Below, piece after piece: positions 8,492-16,022 of a stretch of 44,980 nt of DNA. The notes beneath the pieces are model-generated. The model was not told where the DNA came from and did not search any database. It saw only the letters and a list, made by a program, of their open reading frames with translations. The stretch comes from Nocardioides flavus (ex Wang et al. 2016) (GTDB lineage: Bacteria; Actinomycetota; Actinomycetes; Propionibacteriales; Nocardioidaceae), in NCBI RefSeq assembly GCF_014653115.1, contig NZ_BNAD01000020.1, forward strand, positions 1 to 44,980, in the 5' to 3' direction. Each line of letters starts with the position of its first letter. The first letter of the stretch is position 1. The translations under genes and the position numbers were made by a program.

Positions 8492-9010
8492 TCAGCGCAC
8501 CACGGCGTAGCGCCCGCACATGAAGTCGCGGTTGCGGGCGACCTCCTCGAGGCGCAGCTCGACGTGGCGCGGCAGGACGGGGGCGCCTCCGCCGAGGGTG
8601 ACCGGGGCGCACTGGAGCCACACCTCGTCGAGCAGGCCGGCGTCGTGGAGCTGGCCGACGAGCTCACCCCCGCCGACCACCCAGAGGTCCTTGCCGTCGG
8701 CGGCCGCGGTCATCTCGGCGTGCACCCGGCGTACGTCGTCGCGGTCGAACCGCACGCTGGGCGGTGCCTCGGGGAAGGTGCGGTGGGTCAGCACCCACGT
8801 CGGCAGCGGGCCCCACGGGTCGTCGTCGTGGTCGAGGATCCACTGCCAGGTGGTGGCGCCCATGACGCACGCGCCGATCCGCTCGCGGAAGCCGGGATAG
8901 GCCATCGGGCCGTCCTCGTCGAGGTCGCGCGAGGTCAGCCAGTCGAGCGAGTGGTCGGTGGTCGCGATGAAGCCGTCGAGCGAGCAGCCGGTGTAGTAGA
9001 TCGTCGCCAT
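8492..9010 (-). CDS. Dihydrofolate reductase-like protein (RibD C-terminal family)
   Basis: 172 residues. Fold signatures: N-terminal YYTGCSLDGFIATTDHSLDWL, central GACVMGATTWQWIL, then DLWVVGGGELVGQLHDAGLLDEVWL and the late VTLGGGAPVLP. These are typical of stand-alone YyaP/YwjB-like relatives of the RibD reductase domain, most without a known substrate. It is probably not the essential folate enzyme. ATG at 9010 lies 6 nt after CACGCT, a near-consensus -10 for a leaderless start. A 76-nt gap with the ggt ribosome binding site separates it from ggt downstream. Confidence 0.85.
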   Translation of the reverse strand: MATIYYTGCSLDGFIATTDHSLDWLTSRDLDEDGPMAYPGFRERIGACVMGATTWQWILDHDDDPWGPLPTWVLTHRTFPEAPPSVRFDRDDVRRVHAEMTAAADGKDLWVVGGGELVGQLHDAGLLDEVWLQCAPVTLGGGAPVLPRHVELRLEEVARNRDFMCGRYAVVR

Positions 9011-9069
9011 GCCGTCAGCGTGCCACCGCGCGCCGGTCGTACGCCTGACCGTGCTTGCCCTCCCGGCGC

Positions 9070-9996
9070 TCACCCGCCGAGGCGTTCGACCGCCTCCACC
9101 GCCTTGTCCACCCGCTCGGGGTCGTCGTGCGCGACCCACACGATGCGGGGGTCCTTGCGGAACCAGGAGTCCTGGCGCCGCGCGAAGCGGCGGGTGGCGA
9201 CCGTGGTCTGCTCGATCGCCTCGGCCAGGCTGCGGTCGCCGGCGAGGTAGCCCATCACCTCGCGGTAGCCGATGGCGCGCGACGCGGTGCGGCCCTCGGC
9301 CAGTCCGCGGGCCAGCAGCGCCTCGACCTCCTCGACGAACCCGTCGGCGAACATCTGCTCCACCCGGCGCGCGATCCGCTCGTCGAGCGTCGGGCGGTCG
9401 ATCTCGACGCCGATCTGCACGGTCAGCGGGTCGGCGTACTCCAGTCGCGGCAGGCTGGCGCTGAACGGGCGGCCGGTGAGCGCGACCACCTCCAGGGCGC
9501 GTACGACGCGGCGCCCGTTGTCGGGCAGGATCTGCGCCGCGGCCTCCGGGTCGACGCCGGCGAGGCGCTGGTGCAGGGCGTGGCTGCCGAGGCGCTCGAG
9601 CTCGGCCTCGAGCTCGCGGCGCAGCGAGTCGTCGGTGCCGGGGAAGTCGAAGCGATCGACGATCGCACGGGTGTAGAGCGCCGAGCCGCCCACCAGCACC
9701 GGGGTGGCGTCGCGCCCGCGGATCTCGGCGATCGCCTCGCGCGCCCAGCCCTGGAACAGCGCGACGGTGGCGGGCTCCGTGACCTCGAACAGGTCGAGCA
9801 GGTGGTGGGGGATGCCGCGGCGCTCGGCCTCGGGGAGCTTCGCGGTGCCGACGTCCATGCCGCGGTAGACCTGCATCGCGTCGGTGTTGACCACCTCTCC
9901 CCCGAGCCGCTCGGCGAGGTCGAGGCTGAGGCCGGTCTTGCCCGAGGCGGTGGCTCCGACGAGGGCGACGACCGGTCGGGGCCTGGGACGGGACAT
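9070..9996 (-). CDS. miaA: tRNA dimethylallyltransferase MiaA
   Basis: 308 residues. Attaches a dimethylallyl group to N6 of A37 in tRNAs reading UNN codons, the first step before MiaB. P-loop GATASGKTGLSLDLAERL near the N-terminus, then VVNTDAMQVYRGMDVGTAK, GIPHHLLDL, LVGGSALYTRAIVD, and the C-terminal RRFARRQDSWFRKDPRIVW that contacts tRNA. Full length. ATG 9996 follows GACAAT by 6 nt. The miaB partner lies about 2.4 kb further right on the same strand, separated by an accessory insert (10.0-12.4 kb). Confidence 0.97.
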   Translation of the reverse strand: MSRPRPRPVVALVGATASGKTGLSLDLAERLGGEVVNTDAMQVYRGMDVGTAKLPEAERRGIPHHLLDLFEVTEPATVALFQGWAREAIAEIRGRDATPVLVGGSALYTRAIVDRFDFPGTDDSLRRELEAELERLGSHALHQRLAGVDPEAAAQILPDNGRRVVRALEVVALTGRPFSASLPRLEYADPLTVQIGVEIDRPTLDERIARRVEQMFADGFVEEVEALLARGLAEGRTASRAIGYREVMGYLAGDRSLAEAIEQTTVATRRFARRQDSWFRKDPRIVWVAHDDPERVDKAVEAVERLGG

Positions 9997-10083
9997 GCCC
10001 CGATTGTCGCAGCGTGGCTAGTCTCGAGGTGTGCCGGAGTCACCACCCGTCGGGGTGGGACGGCTGATCGCGAGGAGGTCCTC

Positions 10084-10299
10084 ATGAGTTTCCTGGACAA
10101 GGCGAAGGCCAAGCTCACCCAGGCGGTCGACGAGCACGGCGACAAGATCGCCGAGGGCATCGACAAGGCCGGTGCGTTCGCCAACGAGAAGACCGGCGGC
10201 AAGCACGCCGACAAGATCGACAAGGCGACCGGCAAGGCGCGCGACGCGCTCGACTCCCTCGACGGCAAGGACGACGACATCCCGCCGACCCGTCCGTGA
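10084..10299 (+). CDS. MT0933/Rv0909-like antitoxin, no toxin neighbour
   Basis: 71 residues, lysine- and aspartate-rich and helical: SFLDKAKAKLTQAVDEHGDKI, then GIDKAGAFANEKTGGKHADKI and ATGKARDALDSL. This is the pattern of the MT0933 family, in which Mycobacterium tuberculosis Rv0909 is the antitoxin of the toxin Rv0910. A ribosome binding site (GCGAGGAGGTCCTC) precedes ATG 10084. The stop overlaps the next gene as GTGA (10296-10299), so translation is probably coupled. The downstream gene is a NUDIX hydrolase rather than the usual SRPBCC-fold toxin. Either an orphan or a stress-response small protein; the antitoxin label is by family only. Confidence 0.75.
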   Translation: MSFLDKAKAKLTQAVDEHGDKIAEGIDKAGAFANEKTGGKHADKIDKATGKARDALDSLDGKDDDIPPTRP

Positions 10300-10805
10300 C
10301 CGACCGCTTCGCGCTCGTCCCGGCCTCCTACGTCTACCTCCTCCGCGAGGGCGGCGACGGCACGGAGGTGCTCCTGCAGCAACGCGGCCCGGTGCCCTAC
10401 ATGCCGGGGCACTGGGCCGCTGCCGCCGCCGGCCACGTCGAGCCGGGCGAGACGGCGTACGACGCTGCGCGCCGCGAGGCGCTCGAGGAGCTCGGCATCA
10501 CGGACCTGTCCCTTGACTTCGCGTTCACGATGCAGCGCAGCCGGTTCGGGCCGGCGGTCGAGGAGCGCGCCGACTTCTTCTTCACCGCGCGGTCGTGGAG
10601 CGGCGAGCCGCGGATCGTCGAGGCGGAGAAGGCCACGTCGCTCGGCTGGTTCGGCCTCGGCGCGTTGCCGGAGCCGATGGTGCCGCACGAGGCGTACGCC
10701 CTGGCGCACCTGTCGTCGGGCGTCGGCTACCTCGCCTACGGGTGGGGCGACCGCCCGACCGGGGGTGGCCACGCCCCGGCGGCCACGGCAGGATCGGACG
10801 GATGA
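10296..10805 (+). CDS. NUDIX hydrolase
   Basis: 169 residues. A complete Nudix box, GHVEPGETAYDAARREALEE followed by LGI, satisfies Gx5Ex7REUxEExGU and should bind the metal for hydrolysing nucleoside diphosphate derivatives. N-terminal sheet LVPASYVYLLREGG and the LLQQRGPVPYMPGHWA stretch are typical. The C-terminal 25 residues are low-complexity (Gly, Ala, Pro). Start GTG overlaps the stop of the antitoxin-like gene by 4 nt, so the two are cotranslated. Substrate cannot be told; house-cleaning of damaged nucleotides or ADP-ribose/NADH-type compounds is possible. Confidence 0.9.
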   Translation: MTDRFALVPASYVYLLREGGDGTEVLLQQRGPVPYMPGHWAAAAAGHVEPGETAYDAARREALEELGITDLSLDFAFTMQRSRFGPAVEERADFFFTARSWSGEPRIVEAEKATSLGWFGLGALPEPMVPHEAYALAHLSSGVGYLAYGWGDRPTGGGHAPAATAGSDG

Positions 10806-10821
10806 CCCAGGGAGGGGAACG

Positions 10822-11124
10822 ATGACCGACAGCGACCTGAGCCCGATGCCCGAGCCCTACGCCGAGGAGCCCCAGCTGGTGCCCGGCGGGGTGGACGCGA
10901 TCCACGACGACCCGGCCGACAACGGCCTGGCCCGTGACCTCGACCCCGACGGCAACCCCGCCGTCGACGACGTCCTGCCCGACGAGATCTCCGAGCCGGA
11001 CGACAAGCCCCAGGCCCCGGAGGGCGAGGCCGACGACCAGGAGGCCGCCGCCACCGACGAGTCCGGCGACGGTCCGTCGGCGGGCCAGGAGGCAGAGGAC
11101 GGCTCGCCGGAGCCGCCGGCCTGA
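10822..11124 (+). CDS. Small acidic disordered protein
   Basis: 100 residues from ATG 10822, which has a strong GGGAGGGG site 6 nt upstream. Composition is dominated by Asp, Glu, Pro, Gly and Ala (GARDLDPDGNPAVDD-like core, then EPDDKPQAPEGEADDQEAAA). No transmembrane segment, no cysteine, no recognised domain. It follows the NUDIX gene by 16 nt and may be the third gene of the same operon. The good ribosome binding site and the strand match support it as real; function unknown. Confidence 0.65.
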   Translation: MTDSDLSPMPEPYAEEPQLVPGGVDAIHDDPADNGLARDLDPDGNPAVDDVLPDEISEPDDKPQAPEGEADDQEAAATDESGDGPSAGQEAEDGSPEPPA

Positions 11125-11141
11125 GGTCCCGTACGCAGATC

Positions 11142-11225
11142 GTGGAGTCCGTGCGTCGGATGTCGGCTCACGGACTCCACGGTCCCGTCGGAACCACCGG
11201 TTCACCGGTGGTTCGCACCGACGGG
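11142..11225. repeat. 84-nt two-hairpin repeat, copy 1 (3' side of the DUF559 gene)
   Basis: First hairpin: GTGGAGTCCGTG and CACGGACTCCAC, perfect 12-bp arms with a 15-nt loop. Second hairpin: CCCGTCGG, AACCACCGGT, TC, ACCGGTGGTT, CGCA, CCGACGGG, nearly fully paired. It begins 18 nt after the acidic gene and ends 4 nt from the stop of the converging DUF559 gene. The same 84-nt unit without gaps recurs at 12295-12378 in the same orientation (69 of 84 identical). It may terminate transcription, but the copy number and covariation point to a repeated element. Confidence 0.85.
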
Positions 11226-11229
11226 CAGC

Positions 11230-12225
11230 TCACGCCGCCAGCCCCGTCCACGCGCAGCCGCTGCCGCACGGACGCCCGGGAGGCCAGCCCTCCCGCTCGA
11301 GGACGAGCGACACCTTGGCCGCCGTGCTGCACGGCCGGCCGACGACCTGGCCCCACGTGAGGCGGAGCGTGTCCTCGCCGTCCACCGCGGCGTCGAGGTC
11401 CCGCTCGAAGTCGCGGTCGCGCTGCTCGGCCGTGTCGTGGAACAGCCGCCCGTCGAGCTCGATGAGCCTGTCGCGCAGCGCGACGTCGCGGTAGACCACG
11501 CCGCTCGCGGTCCCGGCGCGCACCTGGCGCCGCCCCGCGGGGAGGCCGTGCGGACGCTCGACGCGCGTGAGGTAGGCGTGCTCCAGCACCGAGCAGGTCC
11601 CGTTGGCGACGTCGGCGAGGACCGCCTCGAGGAGCTCGCGACGCGGCGCCCTCCGGCGTCGCGCCAGGGCCTCCTGCATCCTCTCGGCCGTGGTGTGCCT
11701 GCCCTGGACGGCGCGCGCGATCGCTCCGACGGCGTCGAGCTCGCCGGCCGTCACGAGCGCCACGTCCAGGGCGGCCTCCTCGTAGCGCATCCGTGGCGGA
11801 CCCACGTTCCACAGCACCCGGCTCCCGAGGTCGAAGGTCCGCACGACGGTGATGCCGGCGGGCGCGAGCACGCGACGGTCGCGTGCGACCGCGACCTGGA
11901 TCGGTCCGGCGTCCTCACCGCGGCCGGGGCCGTCCGCCGCCCTCATGGCCGAAGCGCCGTGGAGGGCTGCACCCAGGTCGTCGGCGCGCGGTGCCTCGAG
12001 CCGCCGCCGGGTCCCGTGCGAGGCGCAGAACAGCACGGCGGCCCACGCCTGCTGGATCCAGCTCGGCGGGCCGGTGTGGTCGACGTACACACCGGGGAAC
12101 AGCGGCGTCAGGTCGCGGCGCCGTACGAGTCGGCGCAGGTCGTGTGGCGCGAGGCCCGCGCCCTCCACCTGGCGCCGCGAGATCACGCCGGCCTGCTGGG
12201 CGAGGGTCGGTCCGAGACGCTCCAT
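11230..12225 (-). CDS. AbiEi-like winged-helix plus DUF559 nuclease-like protein
   Basis: 331 residues from ATG 12225. The N-terminus (LAQQAGVISRRQVEGAGL, LRRLVRRRDLTPLFPGVYVD) is the winged-helix domain seen in type IV AbiEi antitoxins. The C-terminus (YRDVALRDRLIELDGRLFHD, RDRDFERDLDAAVDGED, LRLTWGQVVGRPC) is a DUF559/Vsr-type restriction-nuclease fold with the Asp of ELDG. No AbiEii nucleotidyltransferase toxin lies nearby. Such proteins are multi-copy in many actinobacteria (recalled, not checked); their role is unsettled. The gene is bracketed by the 84-nt repeats at 11142 and 12295, has no clear ribosome binding site, and interrupts the miaB-miaA region, all consistent with horizontal gain. 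Confidence 0.82.
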   Translation of the reverse strand: MERLGPTLAQQAGVISRRQVEGAGLAPHDLRRLVRRRDLTPLFPGVYVDHTGPPSWIQQAWAAVLFCASHGTRRRLEAPRADDLGAALHGASAMRAADGPGRGEDAGPIQVAVARDRRVLAPAGITVVRTFDLGSRVLWNVGPPRMRYEEAALDVALVTAGELDAVGAIARAVQGRHTTAERMQEALARRRRAPRRELLEAVLADVANGTCSVLEHAYLTRVERPHGLPAGRRQVRAGTASGVVYRDVALRDRLIELDGRLFHDTAEQRDRDFERDLDAAVDGEDTLRLTWGQVVGRPCSTAAKVSLVLEREGWPPGRPCGSGCAWTGLAA

Positions 12226-12294
12226 GCCGTACGACGATCCCCGGCGGCGGCGGGCCGCGCGACCCCGTACGCACGATCTGTGGAGAACGTCATC

Positions 12295-12378
12295 GTGGAG
12301 TCCGCGTTCCGAATGCCGGCTCACGGACTCCACGTTCCGGGTGGAACCACCGGTTCACCGGTGATTCCCACCACCCGG
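12295..12378. repeat. 84-nt two-hairpin repeat, copy 2 (between DUF559 gene and miaB)
   Basis: Same length and order as copy 1. First hairpin GTGGAGTCCGCG and CACGGACTCCAC; second hairpin CCGGGTGG, AACCACCGGT, TC, ACCGGTGATT, CCCA, CCACCCGG. The three differences from copy 1 in the left outer arm are each matched by a complementary change in the right arm, so base pairing is preserved. It lies 16 nt downstream of the miaB stop. Weak similarity (CCCGTACGCA) extends upstream of both copies. Confidence 0.85.
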
Positions 12379-12394
12379 GGACCGCGGGCAGCCC

Positions 12395-13930
12395 TCAGCC
12401 GCAGGCAGGCGCAGGAGGCAGGGGCGCAGGTACGCCGACCGCGGGCATCCCGAGCCCCACGGAGGAGGGCGCGGGCGGGGCGGACGTACGCCGCTCCCAG
12501 GCGTCACCGGCGCGGGTGCGGCGCACGGACCGGACCGGACCGTCGGCGACGAGGTGGTGGGGCGCGGCGTAGGTGATCTCGACGGTCACCATGTCGCCGG
12601 GACGCACGGAGTCCTCGGGCACCTGGGAGAAGTCGGCGGCGAAGTGCACGAGCCGGTTGTCGGGCGCGCGGCCGGACAGGCGGCGCGTCGCAAGGTCCTT
12701 GCGGCCCTCGCCCTCGGCGACCATCAGCTCGACGGTGCGCCCGACGAGCGCCTTGTTCTCCGACCAGGCGACGTCCTCGACGACCTCGACGAGCCGCTGG
12801 TAGCGGTCCTTGACGACGTCGGCGGGCACCTGGTCCTCGAGCACGGCGGCGGGGGTGCCTGGGCGCTTGGAGTACTGGAAGGTGAAGCACGCCGAGAAGC
12901 GCGCGGCCCGCACCACGTCGAGGGTGGCCTGGAAGTCCTCCTCGGTCTCGCCGGGGAAGCCGACGATGATGTCGGTGGTGATCGCGGCGTCCGGGATGGC
13001 GGCGCGCACGCGCTCGATGATGCCGAGGTACTTCGACTGGCGGTAGGAGCGCCGCATGTCGCGCAGCACCTTGTCGGAGCCGGACTGCAGCGGCATGTGC
13101 AGCGACGGCATCACCGTCGGCGTCTCGGCCATCGCCTCGATCACGTCGTCGGTGAACTCCGCCGGGTGCGGCGAGGTGAAGCGCACCCGCTCGAGGCCCT
13201 CGATCTCGCCGCAGGCGCGCAGCAGCTTGGAGAAGGCCTGGCGGTCGCCGAACTCCACGCCGTAGGCGTTGACGTTCTGGCCGAGCAGGGTGACCTCGGT
13301 GACGCCCTCGGCGACGAGCGCCTCGACCTCGGCGAGGATGTCGCCGGGGCGGCGGTCCTTCTCCTTGCCGCGCAGCGCCGGGACGATGCAGAAGGTGCAC
13401 GTGTTGTTGCACCCGACCGAGATCGACACCCACGCGGCGTACGCCGACTCCCGCTTGGTCGGCAGCGTCGAGGGGAAGACCGACAGCGACTCGAGGATCT
13501 CGACCTGGGCCTCCTCCTGGACCCGCGCCCGCTCGAGCAGCACCGGCAGCGAGCCGATGTTGTGGGTGCCGAAGACGACGTCGACCCACGGCGCCTTCTT
13601 CGTGATGGTGTCGCGGTCCTTCTGGGCCAGGCAGCCGCCGACGGCGATCTGCATGCCGGGCCGCTGAGCCTTGACCGGCGCGAGGTGGCCGAGGTTGCCG
13701 TAGAGCTTGTTGTCGGCGTTCTCGCGCACGGCGCAGGTGTTGAAGACGACGACGTCAGGATGGTCGGCCTGCCCCTCGGAGCCGTCCTTGTCGAAGCGGA
13801 CGTAGCCGGCGTCCTCCAGCAGGCCGCTCAGCCGCTCGGAGTCGTGGACGTTCATCTGGCACCCGTGGGTCTTGACCTCGTAGGTGCGGGCAGCGACGGC
13901 TTCCGGGGTGGCGGCGGGTGCAGTGCTCAT
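12395..13930 (-). CDS. miaB: tRNA-2-methylthio-N6-dimethylallyladenosine synthase MiaB
   Basis: 511 residues. Radical-SAM methylthiotransferase that adds the 2-methylthio group to i6A37. The N-terminal domain holds the auxiliary cluster cysteines THGCQMNVHDSERL, NTCAVRENA and GGCLAQKD. The SAM cluster motif is GCNNTCTFCIVP. Then LGQNVNAYG, PHPAEFTDDVI, LHMPLQSGSDKVL, DIIVGFPGETEEDF and a C-terminal TRAM region. A Pro/Ala-rich tail of about 30 residues (ending PAPACG) extends beyond TRAM. ATG 13930 is 9 nt after TACGCT. Works after MiaA (9070-9996). Confidence 0.97.
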   Translation of the reverse strand: MSTAPAATPEAVAARTYEVKTHGCQMNVHDSERLSGLLEDAGYVRFDKDGSEGQADHPDVVVFNTCAVRENADNKLYGNLGHLAPVKAQRPGMQIAVGGCLAQKDRDTITKKAPWVDVVFGTHNIGSLPVLLERARVQEEAQVEILESLSVFPSTLPTKRESAYAAWVSISVGCNNTCTFCIVPALRGKEKDRRPGDILAEVEALVAEGVTEVTLLGQNVNAYGVEFGDRQAFSKLLRACGEIEGLERVRFTSPHPAEFTDDVIEAMAETPTVMPSLHMPLQSGSDKVLRDMRRSYRQSKYLGIIERVRAAIPDAAITTDIIVGFPGETEEDFQATLDVVRAARFSACFTFQYSKRPGTPAAVLEDQVPADVVKDRYQRLVEVVEDVAWSENKALVGRTVELMVAEGEGRKDLATRRLSGRAPDNRLVHFAADFSQVPEDSVRPGDMVTVEITYAAPHHLVADGPVRSVRRTRAGDAWERRTSAPPAPSSVGLGMPAVGVPAPLPPAPACG

Positions 13931-14118
13931 AGCGGGTCAAGCGTACGGCGGCGTGCGGAGGTGCCCCGCATCGTGCCTGCACGACCGCGCGGGGCGACGG
14001 CGCCCGGCACGCGTCCGGACCATCCCGTCTAGTCCAGTCGGGCCATTTCCTCGGATTTGCCACATTGCTCGGTCGAACTTGCCCAAGATCCTCTCGTCAG
14101 ATACACAAGGCGGTAACA

Positions 14119-14147
14119 CCCGGCGCCCTCCCCCACGGGGCGCCGGG
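14119..14147 (+). other. GC-rich hairpin in the leader of the GH16 gene
   Basis: CCCGGCGCCC (14119-14128) pairs with GGGCGCCGGG (14138-14147), a 10-bp stem with a 9-nt loop, 27 nt before the GH16 start. It could be a leader structure affecting translation or a factor-independent stop without a U-run. No riboswitch consensus was recognised in 13931-14174. Confidence 0.45.
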
Positions 14148-14174
14148 ACCGTCCACCGGCCCAGGGAGCCCGCC

Positions 14175-15416
14175 GTGCAGCTCGAGAGCCAGGCCGACCG
14201 TTCCCCGGTAGCCCGCGGGCTGCTCGTCATCGGCCTGGTCGTTACCGTCCTGTTGCTCTCGCTCCTCCCCTCCGACGTCCACGCGGCCGGCAAGAAGGGC
14301 GGCAAGCAGTCGACCCGCAGCGGCGCGGTCCGCGCCACGCTTGCCTCGCTCCCCCCGATCGTGCAGCCAGGCACCTCCCCGACGAGCCCGCGCAGCACCG
14401 GCAGTCTGGTGGCGACCTTCAGCCCGGCCTCGCCCGGCCAGAAGGTGACCCTCGAGCGCCGCACGGGCAGCGCGTGGAAGGTCGTCGACACCGCCCGCGA
14501 GGACGCGTGGGGCTCCGCCGCCTTCGCACCCCGCGCCGGGACCTACCGCGCGAGCACCACCTCCGGCGGCCGCACCTGGACCACCCGCGCGGTGACCACG
14601 AGGCGCTGGTCGCCCGCCTTCGAGGACACCTTCTCCGGCACGGACCTCGACCTCTCGGTGTGGAACGACCAGAAGCGCGAGCACGAGAGCGTGTACGCCC
14701 CGCGCACCTGCGCCCGGGTCGACCCCGCCGCCCGCCGCGTCGGTGGCGGCGTGCTGCACCTCGGCGTCGCCCTCGACCCCGCGCGCAGCGGCCTGCCGTG
14801 CTCGTACACGCACCCCCGCAGCTCGGGCACCAGCCCGTACCTGCTCAACAGCCAGGTCGCGACCGAGCACACGCGCTCGTTCCGCCACGGGATCGTCGCC
14901 GCGCGCATCAAGCCGCAGCGCGCCAAGGGCATGCACTCCGGCTTCTGGATGCTGCCGCAGGGCACGACGTACGTCGACGGGGTGCCCGCCGGCGGCACCG
15001 AGATCGACGTGATGGAGTTCTTCGGCGAGAACGGTCGCGGCACCGAGACCGTCGGCTCGCACATCCACTACTACGAGCCCGGCTGGAACAAGGTCAGCCT
15101 CGGCGACATGTTCCCCAGCCTGCGGCGCTCGCTCAGTGCCCGGCGCTCGTGGTGGCAGGAGTTCCACGTGTTCTCCGTGGAGTGGACCCCCACCGAGTAC
15201 GTCTTCCGCATCGACGGCCGCGAGTACTACCGCGAGGCCAAGGCCGTCTCGCAGACCCCGCAGTACCTGGTGCTGTCCAACCTCACCTCCGACTACGAGC
15301 TCGGCGACCTCACCGCCGACGAGCTCGGCGACACCGCGCAGGTCGACTGGGTGCGGGTCTTCGACGCCACCTCCCACGAGACCTCGCGCGTCACCCACGG
15401 CCGCAAGGCGTCCTGA
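14175..15416 (+). CDS. Secreted glycoside hydrolase family 16 protein (endo-beta-glucanase type)
   Basis: 413 residues from GTG 14175, preceded by CAGGGAG. A hydrophobic segment (GLLVIGLVVTVLLLSLLPS, about 16-35) gives secretion or anchoring. Residues about 60-150 look like a small beta-sandwich (KVTLERRTGSAWKVVDT, GTYRAS). The GH16 domain follows (WSPAFEDTFSGTDLDLSVWN), with catalytic GTEIDVMEFFG (ExDxxE) and later WQEFHVFSVEWTPTEYVFRI. The family cleaves beta-1,3/1,4-glucans or related polymers; laminarinase-like is the simplest guess. Divergent from miaB. The motif is intact, so activity is likely; exact polymer unknown. Confidence 0.92.
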   Translation: MQLESQADRSPVARGLLVIGLVVTVLLLSLLPSDVHAAGKKGGKQSTRSGAVRATLASLPPIVQPGTSPTSPRSTGSLVATFSPASPGQKVTLERRTGSAWKVVDTAREDAWGSAAFAPRAGTYRASTTSGGRTWTTRAVTTRRWSPAFEDTFSGTDLDLSVWNDQKREHESVYAPRTCARVDPAARRVGGGVLHLGVALDPARSGLPCSYTHPRSSGTSPYLLNSQVATEHTRSFRHGIVAARIKPQRAKGMHSGFWMLPQGTTYVDGVPAGGTEIDVMEFFGENGRGTETVGSHIHYYEPGWNKVSLGDMFPSLRRSLSARRSWWQEFHVFSVEWTPTEYVFRIDGREYYREAKAVSQTPQYLVLSNLTSDYELGDLTADELGDTAQVDWVRVFDATSHETSRVTHGRKAS

Positions 15417-15465
15417 CCGCACGGGTCGCCCCCGTCCCTGGGCCCCGCCCACCTAGGCTCACGGC

Positions 15466-15963
15466 ATGCCCCGCCTGCACGCCCTCGAGCTGCTGCCCGA
15501 CGAGGCCGGGTGCGAGGTCGTACGCCGGCAGTGGCAGGCCCTGCGCGACGCCGGCCTGCCCTCCCAGCTCGACCACCGCGGCGCCACCAACAGCCCGCAC
15601 GTCACGGTCCTCGCCGCTCCCTCGATCGGCCCCGAGGACGAGCACCGCGCCCGCGAGCTCGTCGCCCCGCTGCTGCCGGCGGACGTCCGGCCCGCAGGCG
15701 TCGCGTTGCTCGGCGGCAGCCGCGTCTCGCTCGTACGCCTCGTCGACGTGCCCGACGAGATCGTGCGCGCGGTGCTCGAGCTGCGCTCCCACGTGCCAGG
15801 GGTGCAGCACGCCGGATGGCTGCCGCACGTCACCCTCGCGCGGCGCCTGCCGCGCGCCGACGTGGCCGCCGCGCTGGACGCCGTCGGGCACGAGGACACG
15901 GTGCTGACCCTCACCGAGCTGCGCCGCTGGGACCCCGAGGCGGGAATCGTCACCACTTTGTGA
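15466..15963 (+). CDS. 2'-5' RNA ligase / 2H phosphoesterase superfamily protein
   Basis: 165 residues with both HxTx motifs that form the 2H active site: SPHVTVLAAP (about 44-53) and LPHVTLARRL (about 124-133). Members act on 2'-5' linked or cyclic phosphodiesters in RNA or nucleotides. ATG 15466 lies 6 nt after TAGGCT, a strong leaderless promoter pattern in the 49-nt gap after the GH16 gene. Substrate not determinable from sequence. Confidence 0.9.
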   Translation: MPRLHALELLPDEAGCEVVRRQWQALRDAGLPSQLDHRGATNSPHVTVLAAPSIGPEDEHRARELVAPLLPADVRPAGVALLGGSRVSLVRLVDVPDEIVRAVLELRSHVPGVQHAGWLPHVTLARRLPRADVAAALDAVGHEDTVLTLTELRRWDPEAGIVTTL

Positions 15964-15964
15964 T

Positions 15965-16016
15965 GGCCCCGACGGGCCGTGGACGATGGCCCGACAGGGC
16001 CACGTGCCGATAGGTT
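15965..16016 (+). promoter_or_regulatory. Two small hairpins and -10 box before the gluA operon
   Basis: GATGGCCC occurs twice, 23 nt apart (15962 and 15985). Each copy heads a hairpin: GGCCC-CGAC-GGGCC at 15965-15978 and TGGCCC-GACA-GGGCCA at 15987-16002. The -10 TAGGTT (16011-16016) follows and puts the transcript start at the gluA ATG. The second hairpin covers the -35 position, so the pair may be a regulator site as well as the end of the upstream transcript. Confidence 0.5.
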
Positions 16017-16022
16017 GCGGCC

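Noticed and set aside
11230..12225. Complete type IV AbiEi/AbiEii toxin-antitoxin system
   Set aside because: Only the AbiEi-type winged helix is present, fused to a DUF559 domain; no nucleotidyltransferase toxin gene lies nearby.
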